Below, one piece after another: positions 36,943 to 46,497 of a DNA stretch of 64,000 nt. Source of the stretch: Chitinophaga niastensis (GTDB taxonomy: Bacteria; Bacteroidota; Bacteroidia; Chitinophagales; Chitinophagaceae); NCBI RefSeq assembly GCF_003014755.1, contig NZ_PYAW01000002.1:868001-932000 (forward strand), written 5' to 3'. The stretch's first letter is position 1. Each line of letters starts with the position of its first letter. The notes under the pieces were generated by a model that saw only the letters and a program-made list of their open reading frames with translations, was not told the origin of the DNA and ran no database searches. A program made the position numbers and the translations under genes.

Positions 36943-39480
36943 TTACTGATAGTTCTTGTAAAACCATTTTTTTGTCAGTTCTGCTGATAAAATATATAAC
37001 GCAACAATGCCCAGCATTGCCAGGTAAAATTTGAGCGGTACAGCTACAAAGCCCAGCAGGTGGGCAAATGGGAGCAATGGTAGTAACAATGTAAACAATG
37101 CTACAAACAGGGTGGCAGCAAAGAGGTATTTACCTGGTTTGCTTTGTGTAAACCTTTTGCGGGTGCGTACCACCAGTACAATTAATGTGGCGGATACGAC
37201 GGACTCAATAAACCAGCCTGTTTGAAATTCCTGCTCTCCGGCTTTAAACCATAATAAAAGCACGCCAAAAGTGAGGTAATCAAATACAGAGCTAAGGATA
37301 CCAAAGGTGAGCATAAAACGTTTGATGAAACCAATATCCCAGCGACGTGGTTTGCTGATCCAGTCATCGTCTACGGTATCTGCTGCCAGTGCCATAGCAG
37401 GAAGGTCTGTCATGAGGTTGGTCAGCAGGATCTGTTTGGGTAACAAAGGTAAAAAAGACAGGAAGAGCGAAGCACCGGCCATGCTGAACATATTGCCAAA
37501 GTTAGCGCTGGTGGCCATGAAGATGTACTTTTGTGTATTGGCAAAGGTGCGCCGGCCTTCTTTTACTCCTTCCAGCAGTACGTTCAGGTCCTGGTTAAGC
37601 AATACGATAGCAGCAGCTTCTTTTGCTACGTCTACAGCGCTATCTACCGACAGGCCTACATCTGCGGCATGCAGGGCAGATGCATCGTTAATACCATCTC
37701 CCATATAACCTACTACTTTACCTGCTTTTTTGAGGGCCAGGATAATACGTTCCTTGTGGTTAGGTTCTACTTCGGCAAATACATCTGTAATCAGTACCTG
37801 GTGTAGCAATGCTTCATCACTCATCAATCGCATTTTAGCACCTGTCAGAATAACTGCGTCGGGCATACCAATTTGCCCGGTCATATTTTTAGCGATGAGG
37901 GCATTGTCTCCTGTAATAACTTTTAATTGGATACCCAGTGCCCTTAATTCATTGATCGTATCTGCTATGCCTGCTTTGGGCGGATCATACAGGGATACAA
38001 ATCCGGCGAAGATCATTTCTTTCTCATCTTCCTTATGTATGATGCCGTTGTTCTTCCAGTCCTTGTATGCGATGCCTAATGTGCGGTAGCCTTTAGCACT
38101 GAGCGATTCATACGTTTGCTGGATCTGTGTGCTCAAGCCTTCAATAGGGATTACTGCACCTGCAGCATTGAGTGCGCGGTTGCATACGGCTGTAACCTGG
38201 TTAAGGGCTCCTTTGGTGATAAGCATAGGAGGATGATCAGCCGCTTGTACCAACAGTGTGAGGCGCTTGCGGATAAAATCGTAAGGTATTTCATCCAGCC
38301 GGGTAGCCTCGTGGAAGTCTGGCAGATCGAGGGCTGCAATGGCTTCATCTATAGGATTTTTAAATCCCTGTTGCAGGGTAGAATTCATTTTTGCCAGGGC
38401 CAGTACTGCATTGTTTTGCTGACCGTAACAATCTGAAGCTTCATGTACTTTTACTTTTCCTTCCGTTAGGGTACCTGTCTTATCTGAACACAGGGTGTCC
38501 ATGCTGCCAAAGTTTTCGATGGAGCTCAGGCGCTTTACAATTACCTGTTTTGCTGCCATTCTGCGTGCACCACTGGCCATGTTGACGGTGATGATGGCAG
38601 GTAGTAGCTGTGGGGTAAGTCCTACGGCTATTGCAAGTGTAAACAGCAACGATTCTAAAATGGGTTTGTGCAGCATTACATTGGTGGTGAAAATAAGGAT
38701 CACCATGATCATGGTAATTTGCATCAGCAGATAACCAAATTTTCTGATGCCATGTGCAAACTCTGTTTCCGGAATAGTGGTTTTAAGACTTTGACTGATA
38801 TGCCCAAACTCTGTGGCAGTACCGGTTTTTACTACCAGGGCCTTTGCGGTGCCGCTGATAACATGACTACCCATGAATAAGGCGTTGGTTCGTTTAGCCA
38901 GCACCGTATCTTCCGGCAAAACACCGGGTAGCTTTTCTACCGGAAACGTTTCACCGGTAAAAGTGGCTTCATCTATAAATAATTCGCTGGACTCCATTAT
39001 TAAACAATCTGCAGGGATTAAGTCTCCGGCGTGGAGGAGTATCACATCTCCCGGCACAATTTCTTCTACGGGTATATCTCCGCTTTTATTATTCCGTATC
39101 ACGGTAGCTTTGATGCGTACCATTGCCAGGAGCTGCGCAATAGCATTACCGGCGGCCTTTTCCTGCCAGAAGCCGAGCATACTGCTGAGTAATACGATGA
39201 TGACGATAATGACAGCATCAGTGTTATCACTCAACGCATAAGACAGTGCAGCTGCCAATAGTAAGATGATGGTAATAGGGCTTTTAAACTGGCTTAAAAA
39301 CAATAAAAAGGTCGTTTGGCGTTTGGTGGACTGAATGGTATTTAGTCCGTATGTTTTCCGCCGGTTTTCTGCTTCACTATTTGTTAGTCCCGCTGGTGTT
39401 GCATTTAGTTCCTGCAATACTGTGGGGATATCCTTTGACCAGCAATTGTTTTTGTTATCCATAGGAGTGCCCGTTTTCAT
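36943..39480 (-). CDS. mgtA: Magnesium-translocating P-type ATPase (MgtA/MgtB type), 845 aa
   Basis: P-type ATPase of class IIIB. The phosphorylated Asp333 lies in LCSDKTGTLTEGKV, the actuator motif is EATFTGETFPVEK, and the hinge is KVITGDNALIAKN ... GDGINDASALHAADVGLSVD. The C-terminal six-helix block (QILLTNLMTDLPAMALAADTVD) carries the Asn/Asp residues of the MgtA group. It imports Mg2+ at low supply, or its role is tuned by membrane lipids. A second, 904-residue paralogue sits 8 kb away. The start ATG at 39480 gives a short N-terminal tail (MKTGTPMDNKNN). Confidence 0.9.
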   Translation of the reverse strand: MKTGTPMDNKNNCWSKDIPTVLQELNATPAGLTNSEAENRRKTYGLNTIQSTKRQTTFLLFLSQFKSPITIILLLAAALSYALSDNTDAVIIVIIVLLSSMLGFWQEKAAGNAIAQLLAMVRIKATVIRNNKSGDIPVEEIVPGDVILLHAGDLIPADCLIMESSELFIDEATFTGETFPVEKLPGVLPEDTVLAKRTNALFMGSHVISGTAKALVVKTGTATEFGHISQSLKTTIPETEFAHGIRKFGYLLMQITMIMVILIFTTNVMLHKPILESLLFTLAIAVGLTPQLLPAIITVNMASGARRMAAKQVIVKRLSSIENFGSMDTLCSDKTGTLTEGKVKVHEASDCYGQQNNAVLALAKMNSTLQQGFKNPIDEAIAALDLPDFHEATRLDEIPYDFIRKRLTLLVQAADHPPMLITKGALNQVTAVCNRALNAAGAVIPIEGLSTQIQQTYESLSAKGYRTLGIAYKDWKNNGIIHKEDEKEMIFAGFVSLYDPPKAGIADTINELRALGIQLKVITGDNALIAKNMTGQIGMPDAVILTGAKMRLMSDEALLHQVLITDVFAEVEPNHKERIILALKKAGKVVGYMGDGINDASALHAADVGLSVDSAVDVAKEAAAIVLLNQDLNVLLEGVKEGRRTFANTQKYIFMATSANFGNMFSMAGASLFLSFLPLLPKQILLTNLMTDLPAMALAADTVDDDWISKPRRWDIGFIKRFMLTFGILSSVFDYLTFGVLLLWFKAGEQEFQTGWFIESVVSATLIVLVVRTRKRFTQSKPGKYLFAATLFVALFTLLLPLLPFAHLLGFVAVPLKFYLAMLGIVALYILSAELTKKWFYKNYQ

Positions 39481-39522
39481 GCTTATAAATATAAGCTAAA
39501 ATACAGGGCATACAATGGATTT

Positions 39523-39690
39523 ATGCTACGCTCTCTGGGATTGAAACAAGGCCGGTTACTAATACTGGACCAGGACAGCAGTATTGCAGATCGCCTCGCA
39601 AAAGTGAGAAGGAGTCTGCATATCTGCTACCTGGTTCAGTTTGTATTGTTTTTATTGATATTCTTTTGTGGTGTTTTTAAATTCAGTTAA
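39523..39690 (+). CDS. Possible 55-aa small membrane protein
   Basis: An ATG-to-TAA frame lies in the 214-bp gap between the divergent ATPase gene and the convergent RND gene. It has a polar N-terminal half (LKQGRLLILDQDSSIADRLA, basic KVRR) and a hydrophobic C-terminal segment HICYLVQFVLFLLIFFCGVF. The topology resembles single-span regulatory peptides. No homologue is known to me and no terminator or promoter supports it, so it may be a chance frame. Confidence 0.3.
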   Translation: MLRSLGLKQGRLLILDQDSSIADRLAKVRRSLHICYLVQFVLFLLIFFCGVFKFS

Positions 39691-39694
39691 TATT

Positions 39695-42600
39695 TTAAAG
39701 AGATGATGGCGTGGTAGCTCGTTTTTTATAACGTATCCGCATAATGCTGGGCAATACAATCAGCAATAACGGTAACGCCAGTATGAAACCACCTATCACG
39801 GCTATAGCCAGAGGCTGATGCAATTGTGCGCCGGTACCAATTCCCAGTGCAATAGGCATCAGTGCAATGATAGCGCCTAAGGCAGTCATCAGTTTAGGGC
39901 GTAAACGGGTGGATATAGCGTATACAATGGCTTCGTCTGCGTTTTGTGTATGGTGCATCGATTCTTTGAACTGTAAGAACGTGAAGATGGCATTTTCTCC
40001 GATGATGCCCACAATCATAATCAAGCCAGTGTAGCTGCCTACGTTCAGCGGTGTATGGGTAATGTACAAGGCAATATAACTGCCTGCAATACCTAATACG
40101 GCCACCATCAGGATAATCAGTGCATCTACAAAGTCTTTGTAGAGAAATAAAATGACACCAAATACAAGTAAGCTGGCAGTAATCAGTATCAGCAATAGTT
40201 CATGAAAGGACTGTTGCTGATCTGCATATGCACCGCCATAGGTGATGCTGTAGCCGGGAGGTAACAGTATCTCTGCGGTTACTTTCTGGCTGATCTCTTT
40301 CATTACAGAACCAAGGTCGCGGTTATCCAGCCGGGCGGTAACAATGCCCATAGACTGTAGATTTTCCCGCGCTATTTCTGCTTCACCGGTATTTACTTTT
40401 ACGTTCGCAAGATCATTGATAGGTCGCAGTCTGCCATTCGGTAAAAAGATCTGGAGGCGGTTAATATCTGCTACATTCAATGCAGTGCTGCCCGGATATA
40501 CCAGTCGTATATTAGACAGTTGCTCCTTTTCAAACACGGCGCCTGATACATTTCCTTCCAGGGCTGTTTGCAGCTGAAACTGCAGGTTGGCGGGTGTTAT
40601 ACCGTATTGCGCCAACAGCTTGCTATTAGGTTCCATTGTAATAGACGGACCCGCAATTACGATGCCGTCGAATACATCTGCAGTGCCTTTTACTTTGCTG
40701 ATCAATGCGGCTACCTGTTTGGATAATTCCTGTAGTTTTTGCTGATCGTTACCAAATATTTTTATTTCTACCGGCTGTACAGAAGTCATCAGATCCCCGA
40801 GCATATCTCCGATCACCTGGCCAAAATCTATGCGCAGCGCGGGTTGTGTGGATTCTACCTGTTTACGTATCGCATCAATTACCGCATTGGTAGTAGCCTT
40901 GTGGCCTTTTTTTAACTGAATAAGATAATCACCACGATTAGGCTCTGTGATAAAGAACCCCATTTGTGTACCCGTACGCCGGGAGTAGGCTTCTACATCC
41001 GGGATAGCGGTAATGATCTTTTCTACCTGCCGCAACATGCGGTCGGTTTCCTCCAGTGAGGTACCGGGAGGGGAGCTGTAATCCAGTACAATACTACCTT
41101 CATCCATCTCCGGTAAAAAGCCCGTTTCCAGTTGGGGCAGTATAAACACAATAGCCAGTACCAGTCCAACAATGAATATACCACTCACCCATGGGCGGGT
41201 GATGAACCAGGTAACCCAGCGTTGTTTTTTTACATCATGTCCCTGGTGTACCTGTTTGGCAGCAGTACGCTCTTTTTTGGTATTGGTGAGCAGCAGGTAA
41301 ATAACCGGTAACCCAATCCAGGTAACCAGGAAGGAGCATACCAGGGTGATGATCATGGTATTGGTCATCACTTTGAAATATGCGCCGGCTACACCTGTCA
41401 TCAATAAAAATGGCAGGAAGATAACGATGGTACTGAGCGAAGATCCCAGCATTGCCGGGAATAAGTAGTTGATCGCTTTTTGAATAAGAACAGTTGTAGG
41501 TTCGTCCGGATGTTCTTCATGCGTCCGGTGTATTTGTTCCACCACTACAATGGCGTCATCAATGATCAATCCTATGGCCGCAGCAATGGCGCCCAGCGTC
41601 ATGATGTTAAAGGTTTGTCCTGTAGCGTATAATACAATCAGCGTAAGCAGTAAGGTAACTGGTATGGTAATAAGTATAGTGGCACTGGCTTTGAGCGATC
41701 GTAGAAAGATGATAGCTACGATGATGGCCAGGAATAACCCGATCCACAAGCTGTCGGTTACGCTTTTGATAGCATCTTTTACAAAATCAGCCTGTACATA
41801 ATAGGGTGAGATCTTCACATCCGCCGGCAATGTTTTTTTCAGCGCATTGATTTTCTGCTGCATGCGGTCGGAGAGGTCCACCAGGTTGGCATTGGGCTGT
41901 TTGATCACTGCAATGAGGATACCATCCCTGCCATTTGCATTTACTTTAATGTATTCTTTTGCTTCGCGGATAGCCACATCTGCTATGTCGCTCAGCGTAA
42001 CAATACGTTTGCCGTTATTGCTGACAACAAGGTTATTAAGTTTCTCCTTTGTATCTACCAGTGCATCCGTTACCGTTAGGTACAGCAGCCGGTAATCCGA
42101 CAGGTATCCGTTGGATTTAATGAAGTTGGTCTGGTTAAGGGCAGTGTTGATAATATCCGGGGTGATGCCAAACGTATTCATTTTCTGCATGTTCAGCTGC
42201 ACCCAATACTCCTTGTTTTTGCCACCAATGACGCGGATTTCAGACACCCCTTCCACCTGTGAGAGGAACGGTTTGATAGTATAGGTGGCCAGGTATTTCA
42301 GGTCAATAGGAGAGCGGTCAGGACTTTCTATCGTATAGCCGCTAACCGGTAGTATGGAAGGATTCATCCTTTCCACATTGATCTGTATATCCGGCGGTAA
42401 TACATTTTTGATCTCCCCGATTTTGGATTCAATACGTTGCTGACTGATATTGATATCTGCCTGCCAATCCATGTAGGCAGATATTTCGCAACTACCCCTG
42501 CTGGTAGTACTGCGGATCAATTTTAAATCAGGCACCTGCTTGATAGCCAGTTCCAGCGGCCGCGTAACGGTGATCATCATTTTATTGACCGGCTGCTGAC

Positions 42601-42748
42601 CTGCATCTGCTATGATCTTTATTTTTGGAAAAGTGATCTCCGGAAAGAGTGCCGACTGTATTTTACCATAAGTAAACAGCCCACCTGCTATGATAATCAC
42701 CAGTAATACGGTAACAGGATTTTTATATGCGAGAAAGAAATTTTTCAT
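39695..42748 (-). CDS. RND efflux transporter, inner-membrane permease
   Basis: A 1017-residue protein of the AcrB/CzcA superfamily with 12 transmembrane helices in two halves. TM4 carries GLIIDDAIVVVEQIHRTHEE with the paired Asp residues needed for proton relay. The periplasmic porter domains flank it, and the second half begins near WITLLRPWVSGIF-like residues around 510. It exports drugs, lipids or metals through the adjacent fusion protein and TolC-like channel. The substrate is undetermined; the paired Asp in TM4 favours a drug-type (HAE) pump over a metal pump. Last gene of the TolC-MFP-RND operon. Confidence 0.93.
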   Translation of the reverse strand: MKNFFLAYKNPVTVLLVIIIAGGLFTYGKIQSALFPEITFPKIKIIADAGQQPVNKMMITVTRPLELAIKQVPDLKLIRSTTSRGSCEISAYMDWQADINISQQRIESKIGEIKNVLPPDIQINVERMNPSILPVSGYTIESPDRSPIDLKYLATYTIKPFLSQVEGVSEIRVIGGKNKEYWVQLNMQKMNTFGITPDIINTALNQTNFIKSNGYLSDYRLLYLTVTDALVDTKEKLNNLVVSNNGKRIVTLSDIADVAIREAKEYIKVNANGRDGILIAVIKQPNANLVDLSDRMQQKINALKKTLPADVKISPYYVQADFVKDAIKSVTDSLWIGLFLAIIVAIIFLRSLKASATILITIPVTLLLTLIVLYATGQTFNIMTLGAIAAAIGLIIDDAIVVVEQIHRTHEEHPDEPTTVLIQKAINYLFPAMLGSSLSTIVIFLPFLLMTGVAGAYFKVMTNTMIITLVCSFLVTWIGLPVIYLLLTNTKKERTAAKQVHQGHDVKKQRWVTWFITRPWVSGIFIVGLVLAIVFILPQLETGFLPEMDEGSIVLDYSSPPGTSLEETDRMLRQVEKIITAIPDVEAYSRRTGTQMGFFITEPNRGDYLIQLKKGHKATTNAVIDAIRKQVESTQPALRIDFGQVIGDMLGDLMTSVQPVEIKIFGNDQQKLQELSKQVAALISKVKGTADVFDGIVIAGPSITMEPNSKLLAQYGITPANLQFQLQTALEGNVSGAVFEKEQLSNIRLVYPGSTALNVADINRLQIFLPNGRLRPINDLANVKVNTGEAEIARENLQSMGIVTARLDNRDLGSVMKEISQKVTAEILLPPGYSITYGGAYADQQQSFHELLLILITASLLVFGVILFLYKDFVDALIILMVAVLGIAGSYIALYITHTPLNVGSYTGLIMIVGIIGENAIFTFLQFKESMHHTQNADEAIVYAISTRLRPKLMTALGAIIALMPIALGIGTGAQLHQPLAIAVIGGFILALPLLLIVLPSIMRIRYKKRATTPSSL

Positions 42749-42753
42749 ACCTG

Positions 42754-43674
42754 TTATTTATTTACTATGCTGACGGTGGCGGTATCGGACAAGCCATAGT
42801 TACCACTGATAAGGATTTTGTCCTGTGCCGTTAATGGCGGCGATAATACTTCTATCTTATTATCCGATTCCATTCCTTTCTGAATCGGCACTTTTACAGC
42901 GGTGGTGCTGTCCAGCATTTTCATGATCCAGTATTCACTTTGCGATTCATTGGAAAGTACAGCTGCTTTAGGAACAAATACTGCATTAGGTTTCAGCGAT
43001 TTAAGGAGTCGTACTTTGGCAATCAGGTTTTCAGGAATCAGTTTTGTGGTATGTACCCTGATGACATAGTTCTGTGTTTGTGAAACGGAATCTACTGTAG
43101 GTAACGGTGATTCCATGTGGCCGGGCAGCTTTTGACCATCCGGTAACAGTACTTCTACCGTATTGTTTTTGGGTATGTAGGCGGTGAGTTCGTAAGGAAG
43201 ATTGAGTACAAATACAAAGCTGTTATCATCAGAGATGGTAGCCAGCTGTTCTCCGTCCTGTACGTAGTTGCCGGCCTGCGTAGCTAACTGTGTAATATAG
43301 CCGTTACCGGGAGCCTTGATAGGAATAAGCCCGGTAAAACGAAAAGAAGAATCGAGTTTGTTGATGGTGTTACCCAGGTTTTCCGCTTCTTTTGTTTTCA
43401 GTGAAAACAGCAGTTGTCCGCGGGTAACGTGTTGTCCCAGTTTTATATTAGCAGCCTGCAGATAACCATTGGCTACTGCCTTCACATAGGTCTTTAATAA
43501 AAAAGAAGATGTCGCATTTAGTACAACTGCATCTTCCATGTTACCGGTTTCCGGATTGGCTACTGTTACCGGCGTGCCTGTTGCCGCAGTTTTTTCTTCT
43601 GCTGCGGGAGCATTGGTATGACAGGAGGAGGTAATAACGAGCAGTGTTGCGCTGAGCAGTTGTAATAATTTCAT
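42754..43674 (-). CDS. RND periplasmic adaptor (membrane fusion lipoprotein)
   Basis: A 306-residue adaptor with a lipoprotein signal (LLSATLLVITSSC). The biotinyl-lipoyl-like hairpin region contains ANGYLQAANIKLGQHVTRGQ and IKAPGNGYITQLATQAGNYV, followed by beta-barrel and membrane-proximal domains. At 306 residues it is short for the family (usually about 370-400), with a shortened helical hairpin. The ATG at 43674 is chosen because it starts the signal. The stop is 5 bp before the permease start. Confidence 0.9.
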   Translation of the reverse strand: MKLLQLLSATLLVITSSCHTNAPAAEEKTAATGTPVTVANPETGNMEDAVVLNATSSFLLKTYVKAVANGYLQAANIKLGQHVTRGQLLFSLKTKEAENLGNTINKLDSSFRFTGLIPIKAPGNGYITQLATQAGNYVQDGEQLATISDDNSFVFVLNLPYELTAYIPKNNTVEVLLPDGQKLPGHMESPLPTVDSVSQTQNYVIRVHTTKLIPENLIAKVRLLKSLKPNAVFVPKAAVLSNESQSEYWIMKMLDSTTAVKVPIQKGMESDNKIEVLSPPLTAQDKILISGNYGLSDTATVSIVNK

Positions 43675-43682
43675 GGCTTGTA

Positions 43683-44927
43683 TCAATTAGCACTGTTCCA
43701 GTAATTAATCTGATTAATCAGCTGGTATTTATTTACAATATTTTGTGTGATAATATTTTTCGCATTCAGGTAGTTGTTGATAGCAATAACATAATCTGCT
43801 ATCCGTACATCTCCGTGTACCAGCAATTGCCTGTTCGCCTGCATGAGGCCATCAGCATAAGTTATCTGTGTATTGGCCTGCTCAATCAGTTGTTGGGTAG
43901 ACTGTAACTGCTGCGAGAGCTGCTGTATTTGCTGGTAATATTGCCGCGAATAAAATTCCTGGTAATTTTTCCGTGTTTGTTCGGAAATAGCAATTTTATT
44001 GTGCTGCATTTTTCGTTGTTTTCCATCATAAATGGGAATGGACAAACTAACGCCGGCGCTTACACCAAAATTTTTATAGGGGTCCAGCGCTAAGGTAGAG
44101 TTGAAGCCACCGTCTGTATAGAGATTGACCTTAGGGCGATAAGCTAAATTAATTTGTGCATCGCTGTTGCTCAGCTGCAGGCTATCTATCTCAAACTGGT
44201 GAAAAAATATCGTGTTTTCCAGGTAAGGTAAATGATCCATCAGCAGTGCGGGGTCCGGTAAAGGTGTTAGGGCGGTATCCGCGATGCCGCAGAGGTAATT
44301 CAGTTGTGCAAAGTTGTTCTGATAGGTAGTTTGCAGTTGTTTTAGCAGTAATCCCTGTTGCTGCAGTGTAACCAGGAAAGTCAGATAATCTATTTGTTTA
44401 TAGGTACCCGTTTTTGTGAGTTGTTTCAGGATAACTTCCTCATCTTTCAACAACGTTAATACTTTGCTGTTGAAATTATATTGCTCCCAGTCGCCATAGG
44501 CCGTGATATATTGCGCAATAATATTTTTTCTGAGATCCTGTTCAGATATTCTGGCCGTATTCCGGGTTCCCTGGTTTTGTATCGCAATACCCGCCAGTTG
44601 GTTGTTGAGGTTTTTTTTGCCGTTTAATTCTTTAGTGGCTGTAACCAGCGCACTTACCTGGGCACCGTTGGTAATAGCATTATCATATCCCCAACCGCGA
44701 ACGGCTGGTGCATAGGTACTGTTACTAACGCCATTTACCTGCGGCCCGTAAGCGGCGCGCAGGCGCAGGCTATCTATTTGTGCTGCTCTGATCTGGTTCT
44801 GATAGTCCTTCAGCAGGGGACTGTTCTGTTTGCCCTGATCCAGGTAATAGTGCAAATTCTTTTCCTGAGCAAATGCATGCAGCGAAAAGAAGATGAGTAT
44901 TAGTAAAATCCCTTTTTGTTTCATCAA
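43683..44927 (-). CDS. TolC-family outer-membrane efflux channel
   Basis: A 414-residue outer-membrane protein with signal peptide (GILLILIFFSLHAFAQ) and the TolC/OEP helical repeats (DYQNQIRAAQIDSLRLRAAY, RKMQHNKIAISEQTRKNYQE). Coil-forming Gln/Leu-rich helices run to the C-terminus. First gene of the operon, with the adaptor start 8 bp beyond its stop. It forms the trimeric exit channel of the pump. Confidence 0.9.
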   Translation of the reverse strand: MMKQKGILLILIFFSLHAFAQEKNLHYYLDQGKQNSPLLKDYQNQIRAAQIDSLRLRAAYGPQVNGVSNSTYAPAVRGWGYDNAITNGAQVSALVTATKELNGKKNLNNQLAGIAIQNQGTRNTARISEQDLRKNIIAQYITAYGDWEQYNFNSKVLTLLKDEEVILKQLTKTGTYKQIDYLTFLVTLQQQGLLLKQLQTTYQNNFAQLNYLCGIADTALTPLPDPALLMDHLPYLENTIFFHQFEIDSLQLSNSDAQINLAYRPKVNLYTDGGFNSTLALDPYKNFGVSAGVSLSIPIYDGKQRKMQHNKIAISEQTRKNYQEFYSRQYYQQIQQLSQQLQSTQQLIEQANTQITYADGLMQANRQLLVHGDVRIADYVIAINNYLNAKNIITQNIVNKYQLINQINYWNSAN

Positions 44928-44986
44928 TCACGTATTGGTTTAATCATCTGCTGAAGGCTATTGCAACATTTTTTAAATGTCTTTAC

Positions 44987-45412
44987 TTAACCTTTTTGTT
45001 CTTTCAGAAAATTTCCTTTGCTATCAAAAATCACATCTTTACCATTCACCTCAGCTTCATAGTTGATATCTCCGTTTGCTTTCTTTATTTCTGCTGTTTC
45101 TTTGATCTTAGCACCTTTGTAATGGGAAGCTACGTATTCAGCAGCAGCTTTTGGTAATGCAGTAACGGCAATAGCAGTTTCTGTTTCCATCCAGGTACCT
45201 TTGGCATCATATACAGCAGATATGTGTTTGCCGTTTTCTTTAAATCCTGCTTCGTAATTTTTATTTTCAAGTTCCCATTTAACGCCGGTAGCAGCCGGGA
45301 AACTTTTTGCAAAAGCCGCTTTTGCAGGGGCGGGTACTTTTGACTGATCAATTTTTTGTGCGAAAGCGGATGCGCTTATAAGCACTAATCCGATAATTGC
45401 GTAGTTCTTCAT
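44987..45412 (-). CDS. Secreted PepSY-like domain protein
   Basis: A 141-residue periplasmic protein with signal peptide (MKNYAIIGLVLISASAFA) and a PepSY_like (PF11396-type) region: VPAPAKAAFAKSFPAATGVK, WELENKNYEAGFKENGKHIS, then a second repeat of the same layout (YVASHYKGAKIKETAEI ... YEAEVNGKDVIFDSKGNFL). The family resembles beta-lactamase-inhibitor-like folds of unknown role. The ATG at 45412 opens the signal peptide; an upstream in-frame codon at 45445 is less likely. It precedes the efflux operon on the same strand by about 60 bp. Confidence 0.82.
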   Translation of the reverse strand: MKNYAIIGLVLISASAFAQKIDQSKVPAPAKAAFAKSFPAATGVKWELENKNYEAGFKENGKHISAVYDAKGTWMETETAIAVTALPKAAAEYVASHYKGAKIKETAEIKKANGDINYEAEVNGKDVIFDSKGNFLKEQKG

Positions 45413-45466
45413 GATTATTTTATTTTCAACAAAAGTAAAACGCAATTCTGTGTTACTTCTGTAGCA

Positions 45467-46153
45467 TTATGATGCTACCAGTTTAGCAATGCCAAACGCA
45501 GCAGCAGCGGCCAATACACCAATCATCGTTACTTTTAAAGCACCCTTTACCGGCGGCTGTCCGGTTACCTTGCTTTTGAAATACCCAAATACAAATAAAC
45601 AGATGATAGTGAGGATGGTTGATCCTACTAATCCACGTTGAGGCGTATCCGTAAAAAGATAGGCAGATAATGGCAGTAAGCCCCCTATAAAATAGGAGAT
45701 GCCAATGGTAAGGGCACTTTGCCGGGCCCTGTCCGGATGTGGTGCTTCAAGACCGAGTTCAAATTTCATCATGAAGTGGACCCATTTTGTTTTGTCTTTA
45801 GACAATTCCGATGCAATCAGGTTTTGTGCTTCCATACTTAAACCGTATTCGGCAAATATTTCTTTTACTTCTTCCATCTCTTTCTCGGGCACGCTTTCTA
45901 CTTCTTCATATTCCCGTTTTAATTCACTTTCATAATGTTCGAGTTCTGTTTTCCCGGCGAGATAACCACCGAGGCCCATAGCAATACATCCGGCTACAAT
46001 TTCGGCGATGCCGGCGGTGAGGATAATGCCGTTGCTAGTCACGGCCCCGCTGAGGCCCGCTGCGAGGGCAAAAGGAACTGTTAACCCGTCACTCATGCCT
46101 ATAACCATGTCTGTTATGAAATCCGAGCTTTTTAAATGTTCTTCCGTATGCAT
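45467..46153 (-). CDS. VIT1/CCC1-family iron/manganese transporter
   Basis: A 228-residue membrane protein with five transmembrane helices. The first carries SDFITDMVIGMSDGLTVPFA, the signature of the family, with the conserved Asp and Met lining the metal path. A cytoplasmic Glu-rich helical arm (EYEEVESVPEKEMEEVKEIF) is the metal-binding domain of the longer members. In bacteria such proteins export Fe2+ or Mn2+. Mild operon linkage to the genes downstream is possible but not shown. Confidence 0.88.
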   Translation of the reverse strand: MHTEEHLKSSDFITDMVIGMSDGLTVPFALAAGLSGAVTSNGIILTAGIAEIVAGCIAMGLGGYLAGKTELEHYESELKREYEEVESVPEKEMEEVKEIFAEYGLSMEAQNLIASELSKDKTKWVHFMMKFELGLEAPHPDRARQSALTIGISYFIGGLLPLSAYLFTDTPQRGLVGSTILTIICLFVFGYFKSKVTGQPPVKGALKVTMIGVLAAAAAFGIAKLVAS

Positions 46154-46497
46154 CTTAGGGGAGGGTTTGAGAATAAGTTATGAATATTCTTTGATATAGT
46201 TGCAAACCTACAAACAGATATCGTTATCTGAATAAATTCTGATAACTTTTTATCAATCTCAGTTATTACACTTTGCCCAGTGCGAAAATCAGGCAGCATA
46301 TTATTATTAAGTATCTATCTGCTGAATTTTACTGAGTATGATTTTTCTTCTCTGTCACTATGGTATTGCAGCTGATCTTTGTTTTGCGGGTGATGCCGGA
46401 AACAAAGGGTCAAACGCTGGAGGAAATTGAAACAACCATGATGATGCACTGGTAATAAAAGTGCATTATTATTGTAGATAAATAAAGCCAGGAAATT
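46154..46497. promoter_or_regulatory. Divergent promoter region, VIT1 / PfkB genes
   Basis: A gene-free stretch of 344 bp between divergent genes. It holds a TAGGTTTG -7-like box on the minus strand (46203-46210) without a clear -33 partner, and a small perfect hairpin CAGATA-TCGT-TATCTG at 46215-46230. No small coding frame convinces me. Confidence 0.4.

Noticed and set aside
37307-37708. 133-codon open frame antisense to the first Mg2+ ATPase gene
   Set aside because: Shadow of strongly conserved ATPase motifs.
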